Source: Theristus sp. LFF4_11
Taxonomy: Eukaryota; Nematoda; Chromadorea; Monhysterida; Xyalidae
Direction: 5' to 3'
Assembly (NCBI GenBank): GCA_030248135.1
Contig: JASANC010005440.1
Location: 124,001 to 188,000 of the forward strand
Length of the DNA: 64,000 nucleotides
This document shows positions 43,781 through 64,000 of this stretch, one piece after another (within the stretch, counting starts at the first letter, position 1; each line of letters begins with the position of its first letter). Below the pieces are notes generated by a model. The model did no database searches and was not told the DNA's origin. It saw only the letters and a program-made list of their open reading frames with translations. The position numbers were made by a program, and so were the translations under genes.

Positions 43781-46700
43781 TTAAGACCCGATTTTTCAGA
43801 ATAGCAACCCCCTCTAGGCACTAGAATGCAAAGTTTTTCAAAATAAACTAAATCATACACCATTCTGACCGCCTTGACGCGCTGATTCCGAAAATTACAT
43901 TTGTTTTTTGATTCGAGGTCATTTAGGGCCCAAATATGGCCAAAAACCGTTTTTTCGGGGCCCTTTCAAAAAATAGTGTTTTTTAAGCTTTTTAATGAAG
44001 CTACGACAAAAATAAAAAAACCATTCGATTCGTCTTGATCTGCTGAACATTTTCTACTGATATACTATGCCCTAAAAATGCGGTCTAAAGGGCTATTTTT
44101 TAAAAAAACTGGTTTTGGTCCCAGTATTTCACGTTTTTTGGTCCTTTAGAACCGTTTTCGGGGCATGGTATAGGGGTGCACCAAAAAGCTTTCCGAAAGA
44201 GCTAGCTTTGTGCAAAGTTTCATTTAAAAAAAAGGCGCCCCATGTAACTAAAAAATATTTTACTTTTGGTACCCGGATCGCGATTATGGTCAGCACGAAA
44301 CCGACATGCCCCTGAACATGTACCTGCTGCTGTGACCAGGCGTACTGCCAGACAGAACAAACTAGTGCACCTAAAAGCTCACCGTACAAGCTTATTATGT
44401 TCGAGGAATTAGCTGATGAAACAATTATTCAGTGCCACAACAGCAAAGCAATTGTTGCTTTCGATGTGTCAATCTTTTTCTAAAAAACTGATAGTACTGC
44501 TAGTTTTCGGTTTTTTTCAGTGACTCAGAACCGTTTTCGGGGCCTAGTATAGGGGTGCACTGAAAAGCATTCCGCAAGAGCTAGCTCAGTGTGAAATTTC
44601 ATTAAAAAAAAGCGTCACCCATGTAACTAAAAAGTATTTTACTGTTGGTACCCGGATCGCGATTATGGTCAGCACGAAACCGACATGCCCCTGAACATGT
44701 ACCTGCTGCTGTGACCAGGCGCACTGCCAGACAGAACAAACTAGTGCACCTAAAAGCCCATGAGACCAGTTAATAATGTTCTAAGAATCGGCTGATTAAA
44801 CAATTATTCAGTGCTACAACAGCAGAACAATTATTGCCTTCGTATGTGAATCTTTCTGGAGTACTGATAGTACTGTTTTTGGGTTTTTAGTGATTCGGAA
44901 GCGCTTTTAGGGCATAGTATGAGTGTGCACTAAAAAACATTCTGAAAAAGCTGGGTCTATGCAAAATTTCATTTTGAAAAAGCGTCCGCCATATGAATAA
45001 AAAGTTGTTGTACTGTCAGTACCCAGAGCGATTACGATCAGCACGAGACTGATACACACCAAAACTTGTATCGTGCTGCCACCAGTGGTTCTGCCAGATA
45101 AACTAGTGTATCTAAAAGCCCACAAGACTAGTTCTAAGTTCTAATAATGTTCTAAGAATCAGGTGATGAAACAATGATTCAGTGCTACAACAGAGCAATG
45201 TTTGCTTTCGAATGTAAATGTTCCCAGAAAACGAATAATACTGAATTTTTGAATAAAAATTGCATCACACACGACGGTTTCGGTCCTGCACAGCTTCCAA
45301 AGAATACCAATCTGCATACACGCTGCGTAATGTGCGTGAACGAATGAATGACTGAACTTGTTTCGACTTCTGTGGAAATTTGCTCTTGTTCGGCCACCCA
45401 GGACTCAGCAAGTTCATCGTACGGCGACAGCCATGCAGGATCATCCTATAATGTTTACTTGCTTCACAAAGAGAAACGACTTTTGTTCGAAACAAAACAA
45501 ATCGTTGCAAACCCGAAAAAAGATAAACAAAAAATACGCTGGTTCTAAAGACAGCATCACACTGAACTCAAAGCAACACAGACCTATACCATACCTTTGG
45601 TGCACCCCTATACCATGCACCGAAAACGGTTCTAAAAGACCAAAAAACGTGAAATACTGGGACCAAAACCAGTTTTTTTTAAAAAATAGCCCTTTAGACC
45701 GCATCTTTAGGGCATAGTATATTAGTAGAAAATGTTCAGCAGATCAAGACGAAACGAATGGTTTTTTTATTTTTGTCGTAGCTTCATTAAAAAGCTAAAA
45801 AACCACTATTTTTTGAAAGGTTGAAAAGATTGACAAATCGAAAGCAACAATTGCTTTGCTGTTGTGGCACTGAATAATTGTTTCATCAGCTAATTCCTAG
45901 AACATAATAAGCTTGTGCGGTGAGCTTTTAGGTGCACTAGTTTGTTCTGTCTGGCAGTGCGCCTGGTCACAGCAGCAGGTACATGTTCAGGGGCATGTCG
46001 GTTTTGTGCTGACCATAATCGCGATCCGGGTACCAAAAGTAAAATATTTTTTAGTTACATGGGGCGGCTTTTTTTTAAATGAAACTTTGCACAAAGCTAG
46101 CTCTTTCGGAAAGCTTTTTGGTGCACCCCTATACCATGCCCCGAAAACGGTTCTAAAGGACCAAAAAACGTGAAATACTGAGACCAAAACCAATTTTTTT
46201 TAAAAATAGCCCTTTAGACCGCATTTTTAAAGCATAGTATATAAGTAAAAAATGTTCAGCAGATCAAGACGAATCGAATGTTTTTTTTATTTTTGTCGTA
46301 GCTTCATTAAAAAGCTAAAAAAACACTATTTTTTGAAAGATTGAAAAGATTGACACATCGAAAGCAACAATTGCTTTGCTGTTGTGGCACTGAATAATTG
46401 TTTCATCAGCTAATTCCTAGAACATAATAAGCTTGTGCGGTGAGCTTTTAGGTGCACTAGTTTGTTCTGTCTGGCAGTACGCCTGGTCACAGCAGCAGGT
46501 ACATGTTCAGGGGCATGTCGGTTTCGTGCTGACCATAATCGCGATCCGGGTACCAAAAGTAAAATATTTTTTTAGTTACATGGGGCGCCTTTTTTAAATG
46601 AAACTTTGCACAAAGCTAGCTCTTTCGGAAAGCTTTTTGGTGCACCCCTATACCATGCCCCGAAAACGGTTCTAAAGGACCAAAAAACGTAAAATACTGG

Positions 46701-47049
46701 GACCAAAATCAGTTTTTTTAAAAAATAACCCTTTAGACCGCATTTTTAGGGCATAGTATATTAGTAGAAAATGTTCAGCAGATCAAGACGAATCGAATGG
46801 TTTTTTTATTTTTGTCGTAGCTTCATTAAAAGCTTAAAAAACACTATTTTTTGAAAGGGCCCCGAAAAAACGGTTTTTGGTTATTTTTGGGCCCTAAATG
46901 ACTTTGAATCAAAAAACAAATGTGATTTTCGGAATCAGCGCGTCAAGGCGGTCAGAATGGTGTATGATTCATTTAAATTGGAGAAACTTTGCATTCTAGT
47001 GCCTAGAGGTGGGAGGGGTGGGACGGTATTCTCAAAAAGCGAGTCTTAA
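43781..47049. mobile_element. Second TTAA-bounded foldback element
   Basis: TTAAGACCCG on the left and GCGAGTCTTAA on the right frame long inverted arms; TTAA lies at 43781-43784 and 47046-47049. Landmarks pair in order: CCATTCTGACCGCCTTGACG, GTTTTTCGGGGCCC, CAGCAGATCAAGACGAA. Inside, arms are tandem arrays. The right arm has a period near 520 bp (GTGCACCCCTATACCATG at 45600, 46121 and 46640). The left arm has a period near 375 bp (its complement near 44166-44195, 44545 and 44915). The unpaired core is about 45230-45550. The small frames on both strands in the arms are mirror images of one another and are not taken as genes. No transposase seen. Confidence 0.85.
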
Positions 47050-47569
47050 ATTCGGCATAATTGTTTTTTTTGTATTGGACGGGATTTTGTGGTTAACGAC
47101 CGCATCATACATACCCTATCATATATACCGTGGCTTGTTCCGTGTTCCGTGATTAAAAAAACAACTTTTGAATCCGGCTTCTTGTTTACCTACCACTCGA
47201 TCAGTCAGTGTTCGAAAACGTATTTTCATAACGTTAAATGTTACATTCTTTCATGTATGTAACAGCGTTCAGAATTCCTGAATACGTTTCTGGGTTGTCG
47301 AAACTCTCAAATGCTGAATCTGAATGTATACCAATTTATTGCGAAAACAAAATGATTACCAGAGGTGACTGTTTGATGATTTTCAAGGTTTTGCAGTGAA
47401 GAGTGCAACTGCGCATACCCGCTAACCGCAAGCGGTAATAACTGCCGCCACTAAATTAAAATGTCGGGAACTTGTTCGCTTGTTGTTTCAAATAACCGTT
47501 GCTTGCAGCGCTGTGTTTGTGATATGGTAGGGAAAGCTGATATAGTGGAAAGAATGCCAAGCAGAATAT

Positions 47570-47625
47570 GTAGCTACAGTCGAACTCAATAAAATGTGGA
47601 ATCAGCTGATTGGTCGGCCGAGGGG
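47570..47625. mobile_element. CAGT-family MITE fragment
   Basis: TACAGTCGAACTCAATAAAA followed by AATCAGCTGATTGGTCGGCC matches the left arm of 28362-28523; the right arm is absent. Confidence 0.55.
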
Positions 47626-48303
47626 AGGCTGCTCACACTCCGCACCCTTCTTTTTTCGTGGATCTGGATTCTATTGAAACGTGTAATTGTAATTGTAGCG
47701 TTCTGTGTGTGTGGCTTATGTTTCTTCTCTTTATCAACAACACAAAAACGATTTTCATATCAGAATCAAAAGCGTTCACTCAAAAAAACTGCGCGAAATT
47801 CGAACACACACATTCTCAATGCTACTAGTGACCGGCAGAAGTCGACAAGAAAAAAACGACCAATCAGCAAGCGGCCAATGGCAACTGAACGCGCACGATT
47901 ATTACAATACGCCGAAGCGCAAAAACCCCGCACTCGAAAACAAACCGCAAACAAAGCATTCCACTGCTGGTCATTCGAGCTGCGGCCAAGATGAGCAACA
48001 ACGGTACACTGAGAAAACATGGCTATTAATTTAGCTACTAACGTGGCTACTAAAGTAGCTCTAGCTACTACCTCATGTTTACTATATCTCAGGAGGTGTG
48101 CAATATTTAGCAGCCAACCAGCCATTTAACCCGTGCCAGCGGCCCAAATGCGTCCGATTTCGACATTGAGTTACCACACCCGTTGTCGTTGCTGAAGACA
48201 ACGAAGATCGTTGTGTTGCATTATTGATGTTATTTTTAGCACCTTTTATCGAAAAAAGCATGTCCACGTTTTCTCAGTGTGTCTACTAATCACCAACACA
48301 CAG

Positions 48304-48469
48304 CCCCGTGCTGCTGGTTGCGTCGCCATTGCCATCATCATCGCAAATGCATAGACTGAAAGCGAGACGGGCGCACTTACTGGACAAGCTCGACTCGACC
48401 ACAGGCGGGTGCACGATGCGCGAACGCACTGGCAGGCTACAGCGGCATTCGGTGCCGCCGTTGTATGAG
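48304..48469 (+). CDS. Candidate short exon, role uncertain
   Basis: After an acceptor-like ACACACAG, the frame reads PLPSSSQMHRLKARRAHLL, DKLDSTTGGCTMRERTG and RHSVPPLYE, then a donor GAG|GTCGAT in phase 0. Codon use is GC-rich like the verified exons and there is an internal ATG at 48347. Its phases do not fit the neighbouring candidates directly, so it may be an alternative exon or a chance frame. No family recognised. Confidence 0.3.
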
Positions 48470-49499
48470 GTCGATTATAAAAGTATGGTACACTATGAAG
48501 AACAGTCATGCCAAGAAGCTTACCAAGATGGCATGCCAGATGGTCGACAGCAATCCATCTTGGTGACCTTCTTGGTATGACTTTTTTCATCGTACATAAA
48601 ACATCAACGGTTTTGTTGACATTTTTGCGCAGCCAACTGTAGGCGCACCGAGTACGGTACGGTATCCAGCAAATTTGATCTCGACACGATCTCACTGGCA
48701 GGCATATCCCTGATCGTGAGGAAAGAGATGTTTTTATAACGTCTTAGTTGCGGCTTTTCAGCCAGTCTTTTGCTTCTTAAGATTTTTTTTGAAATTATGA
48801 ATTAAGCAAGATCGTATCAAAAACCGATTACGGTAGATACCGTAATCCGTCGGATCACAATTTTGGCGGTATTTCGCTTTTCTTGCGTTTCGGGGAAACA
48901 ATGTCAGTTTAGTCGCTAAACATGATCACAAACTTTTTTAGTACTCGATGTCTTTGCCACAGGTTGGTGGCATCAGAAAACAGAAAAGATCATGAAGGAG
49001 GTCTTGCAATTCCGGTACATGAGTCGGTTTCTTTGACGCGTGACTTGATCTTACAGTTTTTTTCTAACAATTATTGCGAAGAGGATCAAAAACGTGACAT
49101 TTACTTGGCTCAAATTTTTGATGTTCCGGTCTTCAAATAGATTTTTGCGTTTCGGTGCGGTTTAGAATTGGCAACTTAGGGATTTGCCTTTGTCAATTTT
49201 GTGGTTTCTGTCTGGCGCATCATGCTCCGGTAAATCACCTTTTTTTCAAAAGCGACGCCGCGTTTTATCGAGCAGTCCGAAAACAAAAAAAGGATTACAT
49301 TTACGACGTTTGATTGGTGCAAACTTGCAATAAAATTTGTTTCACTTGGTGCTGTGTTTTCAGTTCGTTTTTTTATTTTGTCTTGTGAGAAACTAATGTT
49401 CTCGACACAGAGTACCTTCCTTCTCAGTTTCTTCTTGCTTCACTTTTTGTGTCCTGTTGTCGTGAAGCAAAGTAAAGTTTGAGTTTGAAAACAGTGCAC

Positions 49500-49670
49500 T
49501 CGGTTGGTTGTGCGTGTGTGTCGCACAGTCACGCGCAAACACACAGGCACGCAAACACACAGGCACATAAACGCACACGACAGTAGAGCAGCGCGCATCT
49601 CATCGTGTGTTATGTGTGCTTGTGTGTGTTTTGTTGTGACCGTGAAACACACTGTGTTATACGTAGGTAT
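49500..49670. repeat. CA/TG-rich inverted repeat
   Basis: GTGTGTCGCACAGTCACGCG with CAAACACACAGGCAC repeated, facing TGTGTGCTTGTGTGTGTTTT and GTGACCGTGAAACACAC. Imperfect large hairpin, same loose family as 30490 and 39528. Confidence 0.5.
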
Positions 49671-50383
49671 AACCACTTGTCTTATAAAGATGTCCAGAAC
49701 AGATGTCTTATAAAATCTCAGTCAGTGCTCATATTTCTTCAGACAAGCAGTTTTTTTTTCATTTTCACGTTTATTTTTGCTTGTGTATCCTGAAATCGTC
49801 ATGTGTGGCATTCGGAAATATAGTTTTTGTGTTTGCGAGTGGCGCTAAAGATAAACAGGAGAATTCTAAGGGAAACACCATTGGATACAACTTTATGTGG
49901 CTGATTGGTTGAAAAACATTCGAATTTGGCGCCGTGCATACTGTTTAGTCGAAGTACAGGGTGTGTGGGGCAGAAGTCGCTTTATTGGGGTCAGTATGAT
50001 CCATTTAAGTATGAAAAGCATTTTCCTGTACTTCTGGAACGATTTTCAGCCTAAAACTGTTCCTGCTAGTTTCCTGCAACAGGTTAAAAGCCCAGGCGTC
50101 CGCAGTTTCGTCCTGCATTTTGATTGAAGTTGAGCTTTTCCTCGTGTGTTTCGTGCGTTTTTTTTCACGAAATTTCTTTTTTATTCTTGCATAAAAAATG
50201 TACTCCATATTTTCGTGTTTTAATCCAACTTTTTTGTTGAAAAAGTGACGTTTGAAAAATTTCTATTTTTTTCGGATTGACAGATTTTGATAAATGTTCT
50301 GAGAAATCTGCGCTGGTTCTAAAATTCATTCAAGTCTGAGAACACGCCATATCCAGTTTCCAGTCAACTTCTCTCCGTGTTGA

Positions 50384-50714
50384 GGGGCATTTATTCATGA
50401 AGCAGTACGGTATTTAGTGACGCGCAGCGGTATTAAAAAGCATAGTTATGATCTTTTATTTTTTGGCCCCGACACTCAATGAGCGTATAGTTAGATACGT
50501 AAACAGTTTGATGAGTGACGCGGGAATTTAAAATTGCTAAAGTGATCCGAGTCCCGTGAACAGGGCCGAGTCACTTAGGCTATTTTGCATTGCCACAGCA
50601 TGACTGGTTTCCTTTACGTCTGCACACTCATGGAGTCGCAGAGAGATCCAAAAGTCCAAAAGTCGCAATCCAAAACAATGATAATACGCGGTCGTTAAAT
50701 ACTGCTTCATATGC
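50384..50714. mobile_element. Expanded palindromic element (GCATTCATGAAGCAG family)
   Basis: GGGGCATTTATTCATGAAGC then AGTACGGTATTTAGTGACGC is mirrored by GCGGTCGTTAAATACTGC and TTCATATGCC. About 230 bp of interior DNA includes CCGAGTCCCGTGAACAGGG and TCACTTAGGC, also seen near 33330. Confidence 0.65.
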
Positions 50715-52129
50715 CGCTGTACTCGATTTTTTCCTTGAAAAGCGTCGCTTGTTTTGAAATCTGTCTGAATTTCATGCGTTCAATTCTTCAAAATCAACCA
50801 ATTTGCTAAATATTCTCATGTTTTATGCACATGATTCAGATTAATGCCACTGCTAAAAGAGCGATATTTCTTGATGTTCTGGATGGTCTGCTATCCGAAA
50901 GCCGGTCCGAAAACCAAAACATCCAACAAAAAACTTAGGAAACGTATCATTCTCAGACGTATTCAACTGAACGGCATCAACATCAGGTACATCAAAGTCT
51001 CTTTTATCAAAAGATTGCATTTCACTATTCCTAAAAGTCACCAGTTTTTTCGAGACGTTTTTGGTTGGTAAACTGCAGAACGAAAAGAAAGCAATCTCAG
51101 AATAGATCATATCCTCAGAACCAGAAAAGGGAGTTTCTATAGAGTTTTCTTTCTTTTTTCCGAGAAAGAAAAAAATGAAAACATCCAAGCATGGCACGGA
51201 AACAGAAATTCCCATAAACATGATTGGATTTTCTATGGCGCTCACATACCCGTTATGTAAAGCTCGTTCGAGAGAACACCTTCTTGGCTTTGCAGACATT
51301 TAGCTAATATCGACAAAAAACTGCCTGGAACAAGTTGGTGTTTCTGATATTGACAAGGTACCACAAATTCTTTGAGCGTGAACGATAGATCGTGTCGAAA
51401 AAAGAAACATGCAGCTTTTGAAAACGTGATTTGATCATCGTCTGACATGCAAGTTAGAAATTACCGAGTTTTGGTGAAAATTGCCGAATTCAATATGAGA
51501 AAAAATGTGCGAGAACAACGGGTTTTTCGTTATCTCACTCCATTACTAACACACCTTGATTTTTTTCACGAACAGTTCTGTTCATGATGTTTTAGTATCA
51601 CACAGAGAACGAGTGTTCAAATCTCTGACATGACAAAATGCCAGCCAGTGCCAAAGTTTTTGACAGCGATGCAGCTATCTTTGGCTTTCAAGGAGCAAAA
51701 GCAATGCGTGCCATGCAGGTTGCACTGTACCAACACCAACGTTTGTACCAACCAATCAGTCTTATTGCACATACACAGGTTTCGTTTGTTGCTTGTGTGC
51801 ACTACAGCTTGTTGCTATTGTATGTGTATTCGTTTCTCCGATAGATTTGGCGTGTTGAATAACAATTTCTCAGGCTTTTTTATGTCGGGCGAGAAGCGCA
51901 AATGTATACGCATGTACGCAAACAGATGGATTATTGTTTTGAGGTTCTTTATTATGGTGACACAGTGCAAGTAAGTACACGCGAAACAAAGAAACACACT
52001 CATGATGAATAATGGTGAAATTGAAACAGCAAACCGTACAAAACGCTGGGAACGCAGCCGGTTGCGGAAATTATGATCCGAAGTGTATAAATATAAATCA
52101 GGAGACTATTTATAAATTCGTTGTGTATA

Positions 52130-52388
52130 CCGTAAAGTCTTGCAAATAAGGTCTCCTTATATAAATTTGAAAATCAAAAATTTCTGAAAAAAATGGAATT
52201 TCGTGTGACAGCCTTGTAAGTGAGAGGAGGTCTTATAAAGCGAAGATTAGGAAGGTGATGGCCTTAAAACGGAGCCTTAAAACCAAGTCCAAAATTTGAA
52301 TTTTTTGCTTTCCCGCCGTGTGACACTCCGCCCACTTTTGGGTGGGGGTCTTATAAGTGGGAGGAACCTTATATGCGAGACTTTACGG
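52130..52388. mobile_element. TA-flanked MITE with CCGTAAAGTCT termini
   Basis: CCGTAAAGTCTTGCAAATAA and TTATATGCGAGACTTTACGG are terminal inverted repeats with TA outside (52128-52129 and 52389-52390). Inner GGTCTCCTTATA and CTTATAAG blocks extend the pairing. The CCGTA start recalls the 13635/36242 family. Confidence 0.78.
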
Positions 52389-53584
52389 TAAACTAATGTT
52401 CCAGGCAAAATTTACCGTGCACCTACCTACCTACAGCTATATGTTCACCTTGCTCATAGATTTTCTGAGCAAAACTTCCAGTTTCTTACTTTTGTCAACT
52501 GATTTTCTGCAAAAATTGCTTTTGCTGTTGATGTTGACTGACACATTCATGCGGTTCAATGAACGCCGGATCAATTGAGTTTAGAAGCGTGAATTTTGTC
52601 ACCTTTTTCGGTTGCGGTTCTCATTTAACTTCAGACGCTGACACGCTCTTTCATTTCATTGTTGTCTGTTTCAGTGCGTTGAATCACGCTTTGCATTTTG
52701 CGTCGCATTTTCGAATCAAAATGCTAAAAGCCGAGCATTGTTCGTTATGTACCTGAATACGAAAACTTCCATTTCCGAAGACCAACCGAGAGTCGAGAGA
52801 CCCCTATTGCGCGGCCATTCAAAGCTGTTTAACCGTGATTTGCCATGAGCTTTTGTTCCGCTCTTGCATGCTAATGCACCTTTAGCCTATAAATGTGCTT
52901 GCAAGCGAACGCACAAAAGAATCCAAAATGTTCAGTTCTAGCACGCTGATTGGCTGATTAAGCGCAGTGAGTTTGAACACAGCCATTAGCTGAACTGCAC
53001 TATTTCGTGCACAAAGTCATGCACTCTTTATTCAGAGAGTCGTATTATGAGTGTTGTAATCCTGCGCCGATTTTCAAACAAATATTACCTTTAATGCAGT
53101 CCAGACGTGCTGCATGTTCGTTATGCATGACCATTATCATTCCCATGCCGTGGTTTGGTTCGGTTGGTTGGTGGTTCCATAAAAGACCGAAAAACCAAAA
53201 AAGCACACCCGCAATGTGTTCGCTTCTGTTTCTACTTGGCTAAATTCGTCGTTTCACATTAATGCGCGCTTTTAGTGCGCGCGTGCACTTTTGTCTCAAG
53301 CAAAGACGTCTGCGTCAAGAAATCGGCTTCTAAAAGTAAGTAAACCTACTGCGTCTGGTCCAATGTACTCTGGTGCACTGTACAACCCGCGGTTCCACTT
53401 ATGGTTATTATTATTATTACTATTATAACCGCGATGTTTTTGCGATTCCGGTGAATTGAAGCGCGATTTCGTATGGTGAGTAATCGTGCAAAGTGATTTC
53501 GGTCATACGTTTGTTTATATATACGAGTTTTCGGCGAGACGCTTTTATGAGAAGACAATGTTTTGCTTCGGATATACCGAATAA

Positions 53585-53778
53585 ATGGAGCAGCACCCGC
53601 AAAAAAGCACCAGTCTGATCCGCCCGACTTCGATTGACCTAAACCCAAAAGAAAGCATCACAACGCCGACACTGTCCCGCCGTCTCAGCAGAGCGGACTC
53701 CACGGAGAAACCGACGCGAAACTCCCGGAGACCGCCGCCGCATCCGCCGTGCTGCAAGTGTCGGCTGTCATTTCGGGG
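53585..53778 (+). CDS. Candidate N-terminal exon, role uncertain
   Basis: An ATG frame reading STSLIRPTSIDLNPK, TPTLSRRLSRADST and RNSRRPPPHPPCCKCRL ends at a donor G|GTAAAC in phase 2. RRLS and RNS are basic-directed kinase-type sites. Composition and donor quality suggest a real first exon, but phase 2 does not match the acceptor at 61889. An unseen intermediate exon would be needed, or it belongs elsewhere. If unspliced it stops at TAA 53780-53782. Confidence 0.35.
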
Positions 53779-55196
53779 GTAAACGGTTTGGAAATAATTG
53801 TTCGCGCACCACCACTGTCTGCAGCGTTACGCAACAATGTGTTGAGTGAACTGTTCAGTATCGGTGTTTTCGCTCCAATCATCGATTGGTTTGCACTATC
53901 CCGCCAAAAAAGGTCTCCCAACAGGTGTACTACTGGGTATCTCGCGTGAGAGCACCACCGTTCTCGGCCACTTTTGTTTCCGTGGCCCGGACAACTCGCG
54001 GGACACCCGTGGCTTGGACAACTCGCGGGACACCCAGACGGACACCTGCTCGGATAGCCTTTCTTAGCGTGGCCACTAGAAACACGCCCTGTGTCTTTGT
54101 GGTGCCGTGTCTTGTTGTTGTTTGTCTGTGTCCTCATTATTATTCACTCACAGCGTGGTCTCGAGGGAAACGTTTTTTTTTGCACGCACTTTGTTACAAA
54201 ACTTTTTCGCAATCCGTGCCGCAAACAAAATAATTAGCTGAATTTGTCAATTCGCAAACCCGTGCTAGTGAAGCAGCATGGTTCTGTGAGGGTCTGGGCT
54301 CTGAGCACATGTCTACTAAGGCCGGACCACACAAATCGGCCTCATTTTGATCGGGTGGGTGCGTCTGGTTGTGTCATATGAGCACCTTATTATTGATTGT
54401 TTTGATAAAACACTGTTCCAACAACTGAGTAATAAATTCAAATTGTCATCATAAAAAGCTAGAAACGTCCATTTAGGCTCCATCATCACCTGATGAGCGC
54501 TGACTCATATAATGTGTTTGAAATGTGCAAGCACACCGCAGTTTCAGTCGAACAGTTTTCACCAGTTGGTAGTAAAATTGATATTCCATGAATTTCGTAG
54601 CATTTTTCGATTGTTCGCTATGTGTGGTTGGGTCAGTTTTGCTGAATTTTAGCAAATAATAGGATAGGAACAATAATACCCAATAAGGCGATCCAGACAT
54701 TAGCATACATTCATTAACGTTACGGGCTTCAAGCAACTGATATATCGGTTAAACAGGATTCACATGGATTAACATTTACACAAAGACCAGCTTGTCGTTT
54801 TTTCTGAATTTCATTTCAAAAAATGTTGAAAATTCTCCCAAACAATTTCTATGAATCAGTTTTTTTGGAAGTGGCACGGGTAATCTACTGATCTGCTATA
54901 GTTGTCAATAAGGCAACAACCGACTGAATGGGAAGAGGCGAAAAATTCGGACAGTTATTAGACGCTTTTAGCTGCTGTTTTGAGCTGCCAATCAAAACTT
55001 GTTTATGATTCCGCTATATTTTCATTCCTGAAACTAATGTTTCTCAGTTTCGGTGCAGCTCTGTTCTGTATCTCAGTTGTTAGACTTCATGTTTTTACTT
55101 CACTTTTCTTTCCCGTTTCATTTCAGCGACTTTTAGAAAAAAGATTTCCCAAGCCGTTTTTTCGATTCGAAAGCTTGACTACTTTTTTGAAGCAAT

Positions 55197-63077
<7,881 letters not shown>

Positions 63078-63436
63078 GCGGCGCGGCGGGCACACGGTTT
63101 TGTGTGAAGCGCGGGGCCGGTTTGATGTGCTGGTTTGGTCTTGGTCACTCGTGAAGAGCAAATAGCGACCAGTTTCTGTTGGAAATCGTTGCCCGCGGTG
63201 ACCGCATCGAGTTGAACGACCGCGCGATCCGGTCGCGAAAGTCATCACGCGTATCGTTAGGAATCGGTCGGGTTGGGTGGTGGGGACGGTTTTTTTTGCG
63301 AAACTCGGGTTTGATGTGGTTTGGGTTAATGTGAGTTTAAAAAAAGGTGGAAGTGGAGGGGCGATTTTTTGTGAAGCACCCCCTCCCCCGCCGGGAAGGG
63401 GTGGTGGTTTGATCTAACGCTGTGGTCATTTGTAAA

Positions 63437-63442
63437 AATAAA
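63437..63442 (+). terminator. Candidate polyadenylation signal of the 3'-terminal gene
   Basis: AATAAA about 360 nt beyond the TAG stop at 63075-63077, inside the decayed duplicate block. Confidence 0.45.
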
Positions 63443-63465
63443 CAGTGACCACTTTTTGTTGCAAA

Positions 63466-64000
63466 TTTCAGTTGTAAAGTTTTTTTTTGAGAAAACTCTA
63501 AGTTTTGGTCTTTTTTAGAACGTGATCAAACTACAACTGTCATTATCTTTGAGTTTCTTGTGAATGTTTGGCCAAAAACAACTTTTTGGAATTCATTTTT
63601 AAAAATTGTATTTTTTCTGTTCCTTGTGTAAAATTCAATATGAGCAGCTTTTTTACGGGTACATAATCATTTGTGGAAGTGACTCCTTTCAAAATTGCCC
63701 ATATTGAAAAGCGGTTCGGTTGTACAAAAGTTGTTCAATGGTTTTCTTGAACATTTTGCAAAGCCCAATTGAAATTGAAATTTGCCAGCTACTCATTATT
63801 GGGCACGGAGCACGGGCGCACTCAATCATTTTTTTCTGCTGACATATTCAAAGTGACGACGGTGGTTCCGGTGGTCTCTTTGTCGGGTTTTTCGGTGAAA
63901 AAAGTACAACGGAACTAATTTCATATTCCGTTACCGTTACGCTTAATACGAGTGTTACATCTGTTTCAGATTTACTTTATCGCATAGCTTACAGGTTTTT
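63466..64000. other. 3' flank without a recognised gene
   Basis: AT-rich sequence with no exon, RNA or repeat that I can support. Confidence 0.35.

Noticed and set aside
44129..46193. Matching 60-90-codon frames on both strands
   Set aside because: They are mirror copies within the inverted arms of the foldback element, and none has an independent sign of coding.
51630..51974. Possible exon frame near 51.7 kb
   Set aside because: Two overlapping frames of similar length, no credible splice sites and no family resemblance.

Overview
The window is animal nuclear DNA: short coding exons bounded by GT-AG introns, GC-rich codon use inside exons, AT-rich and transposon-dense non-coding DNA, and no prokaryotic operon features. 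Degenerate TTAGGC/GCCTAA-like tracts (the nematode telomere unit) recur near 13.2, 15.6, 18.7 and 19.0 kb. A nematode or other invertebrate is therefore my best guess, held loosely.

Layout. 0.4-5.4 kb: two non-autonomous Helitrons abutting head to tail on the minus strand, filled with minisatellite-like repeats. 7.4-17.1 kb: a hAT-rich zone with three MITEs that each have a perfect 8-bp target duplication, a frameshifted hAT transposase C-terminus, and a TA-flanked MITE. Between them, on the minus strand at 14.2-16.0 kb, is a six-exon gene for a small PDZ protein. 17.2-19.1 kb: a long inverted repeat and a tandem duplication just upstream of the next gene.

19.3-27.6 kb: a complete nine-exon gene for replication factor C subunit 5. 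Its sixth intron carries a 4.5-kb foldback element bounded by TTAA. The core of that element holds a minus-strand open frame of fourteen 34-residue repeats, and differences between the copies are mostly synonymous in that frame only. 28.6-35.8 kb: a complete thirteen-exon gene for chaperonin CCT subunit zeta. 36.7-41.9 kb: no gene seen.

42.0-63.1 kb: an unrecognised gene whose two downstream exons encode a poly-asparagine tract and a His/Pro/Ser-rich tail. At least three possible first exons (42.0, 55.2, 57.8 kb) end in the phase needed to join it, suggesting alternative promoters over about 16 kb. A second TTAA-bounded foldback element (43.8-47.0 kb) and several MITEs lie in this interval.

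RFC5 serves DNA replication clamp loading, CCT6 serves cytosolic protein folding, and the PDZ protein is probably a scaffold. I see no sign that the genes work in one pathway. The most notable content is the mobile DNA: foldback elements with tandemly repeated arms, one hosting a conserved repeat frame, and abutting Helitrons.
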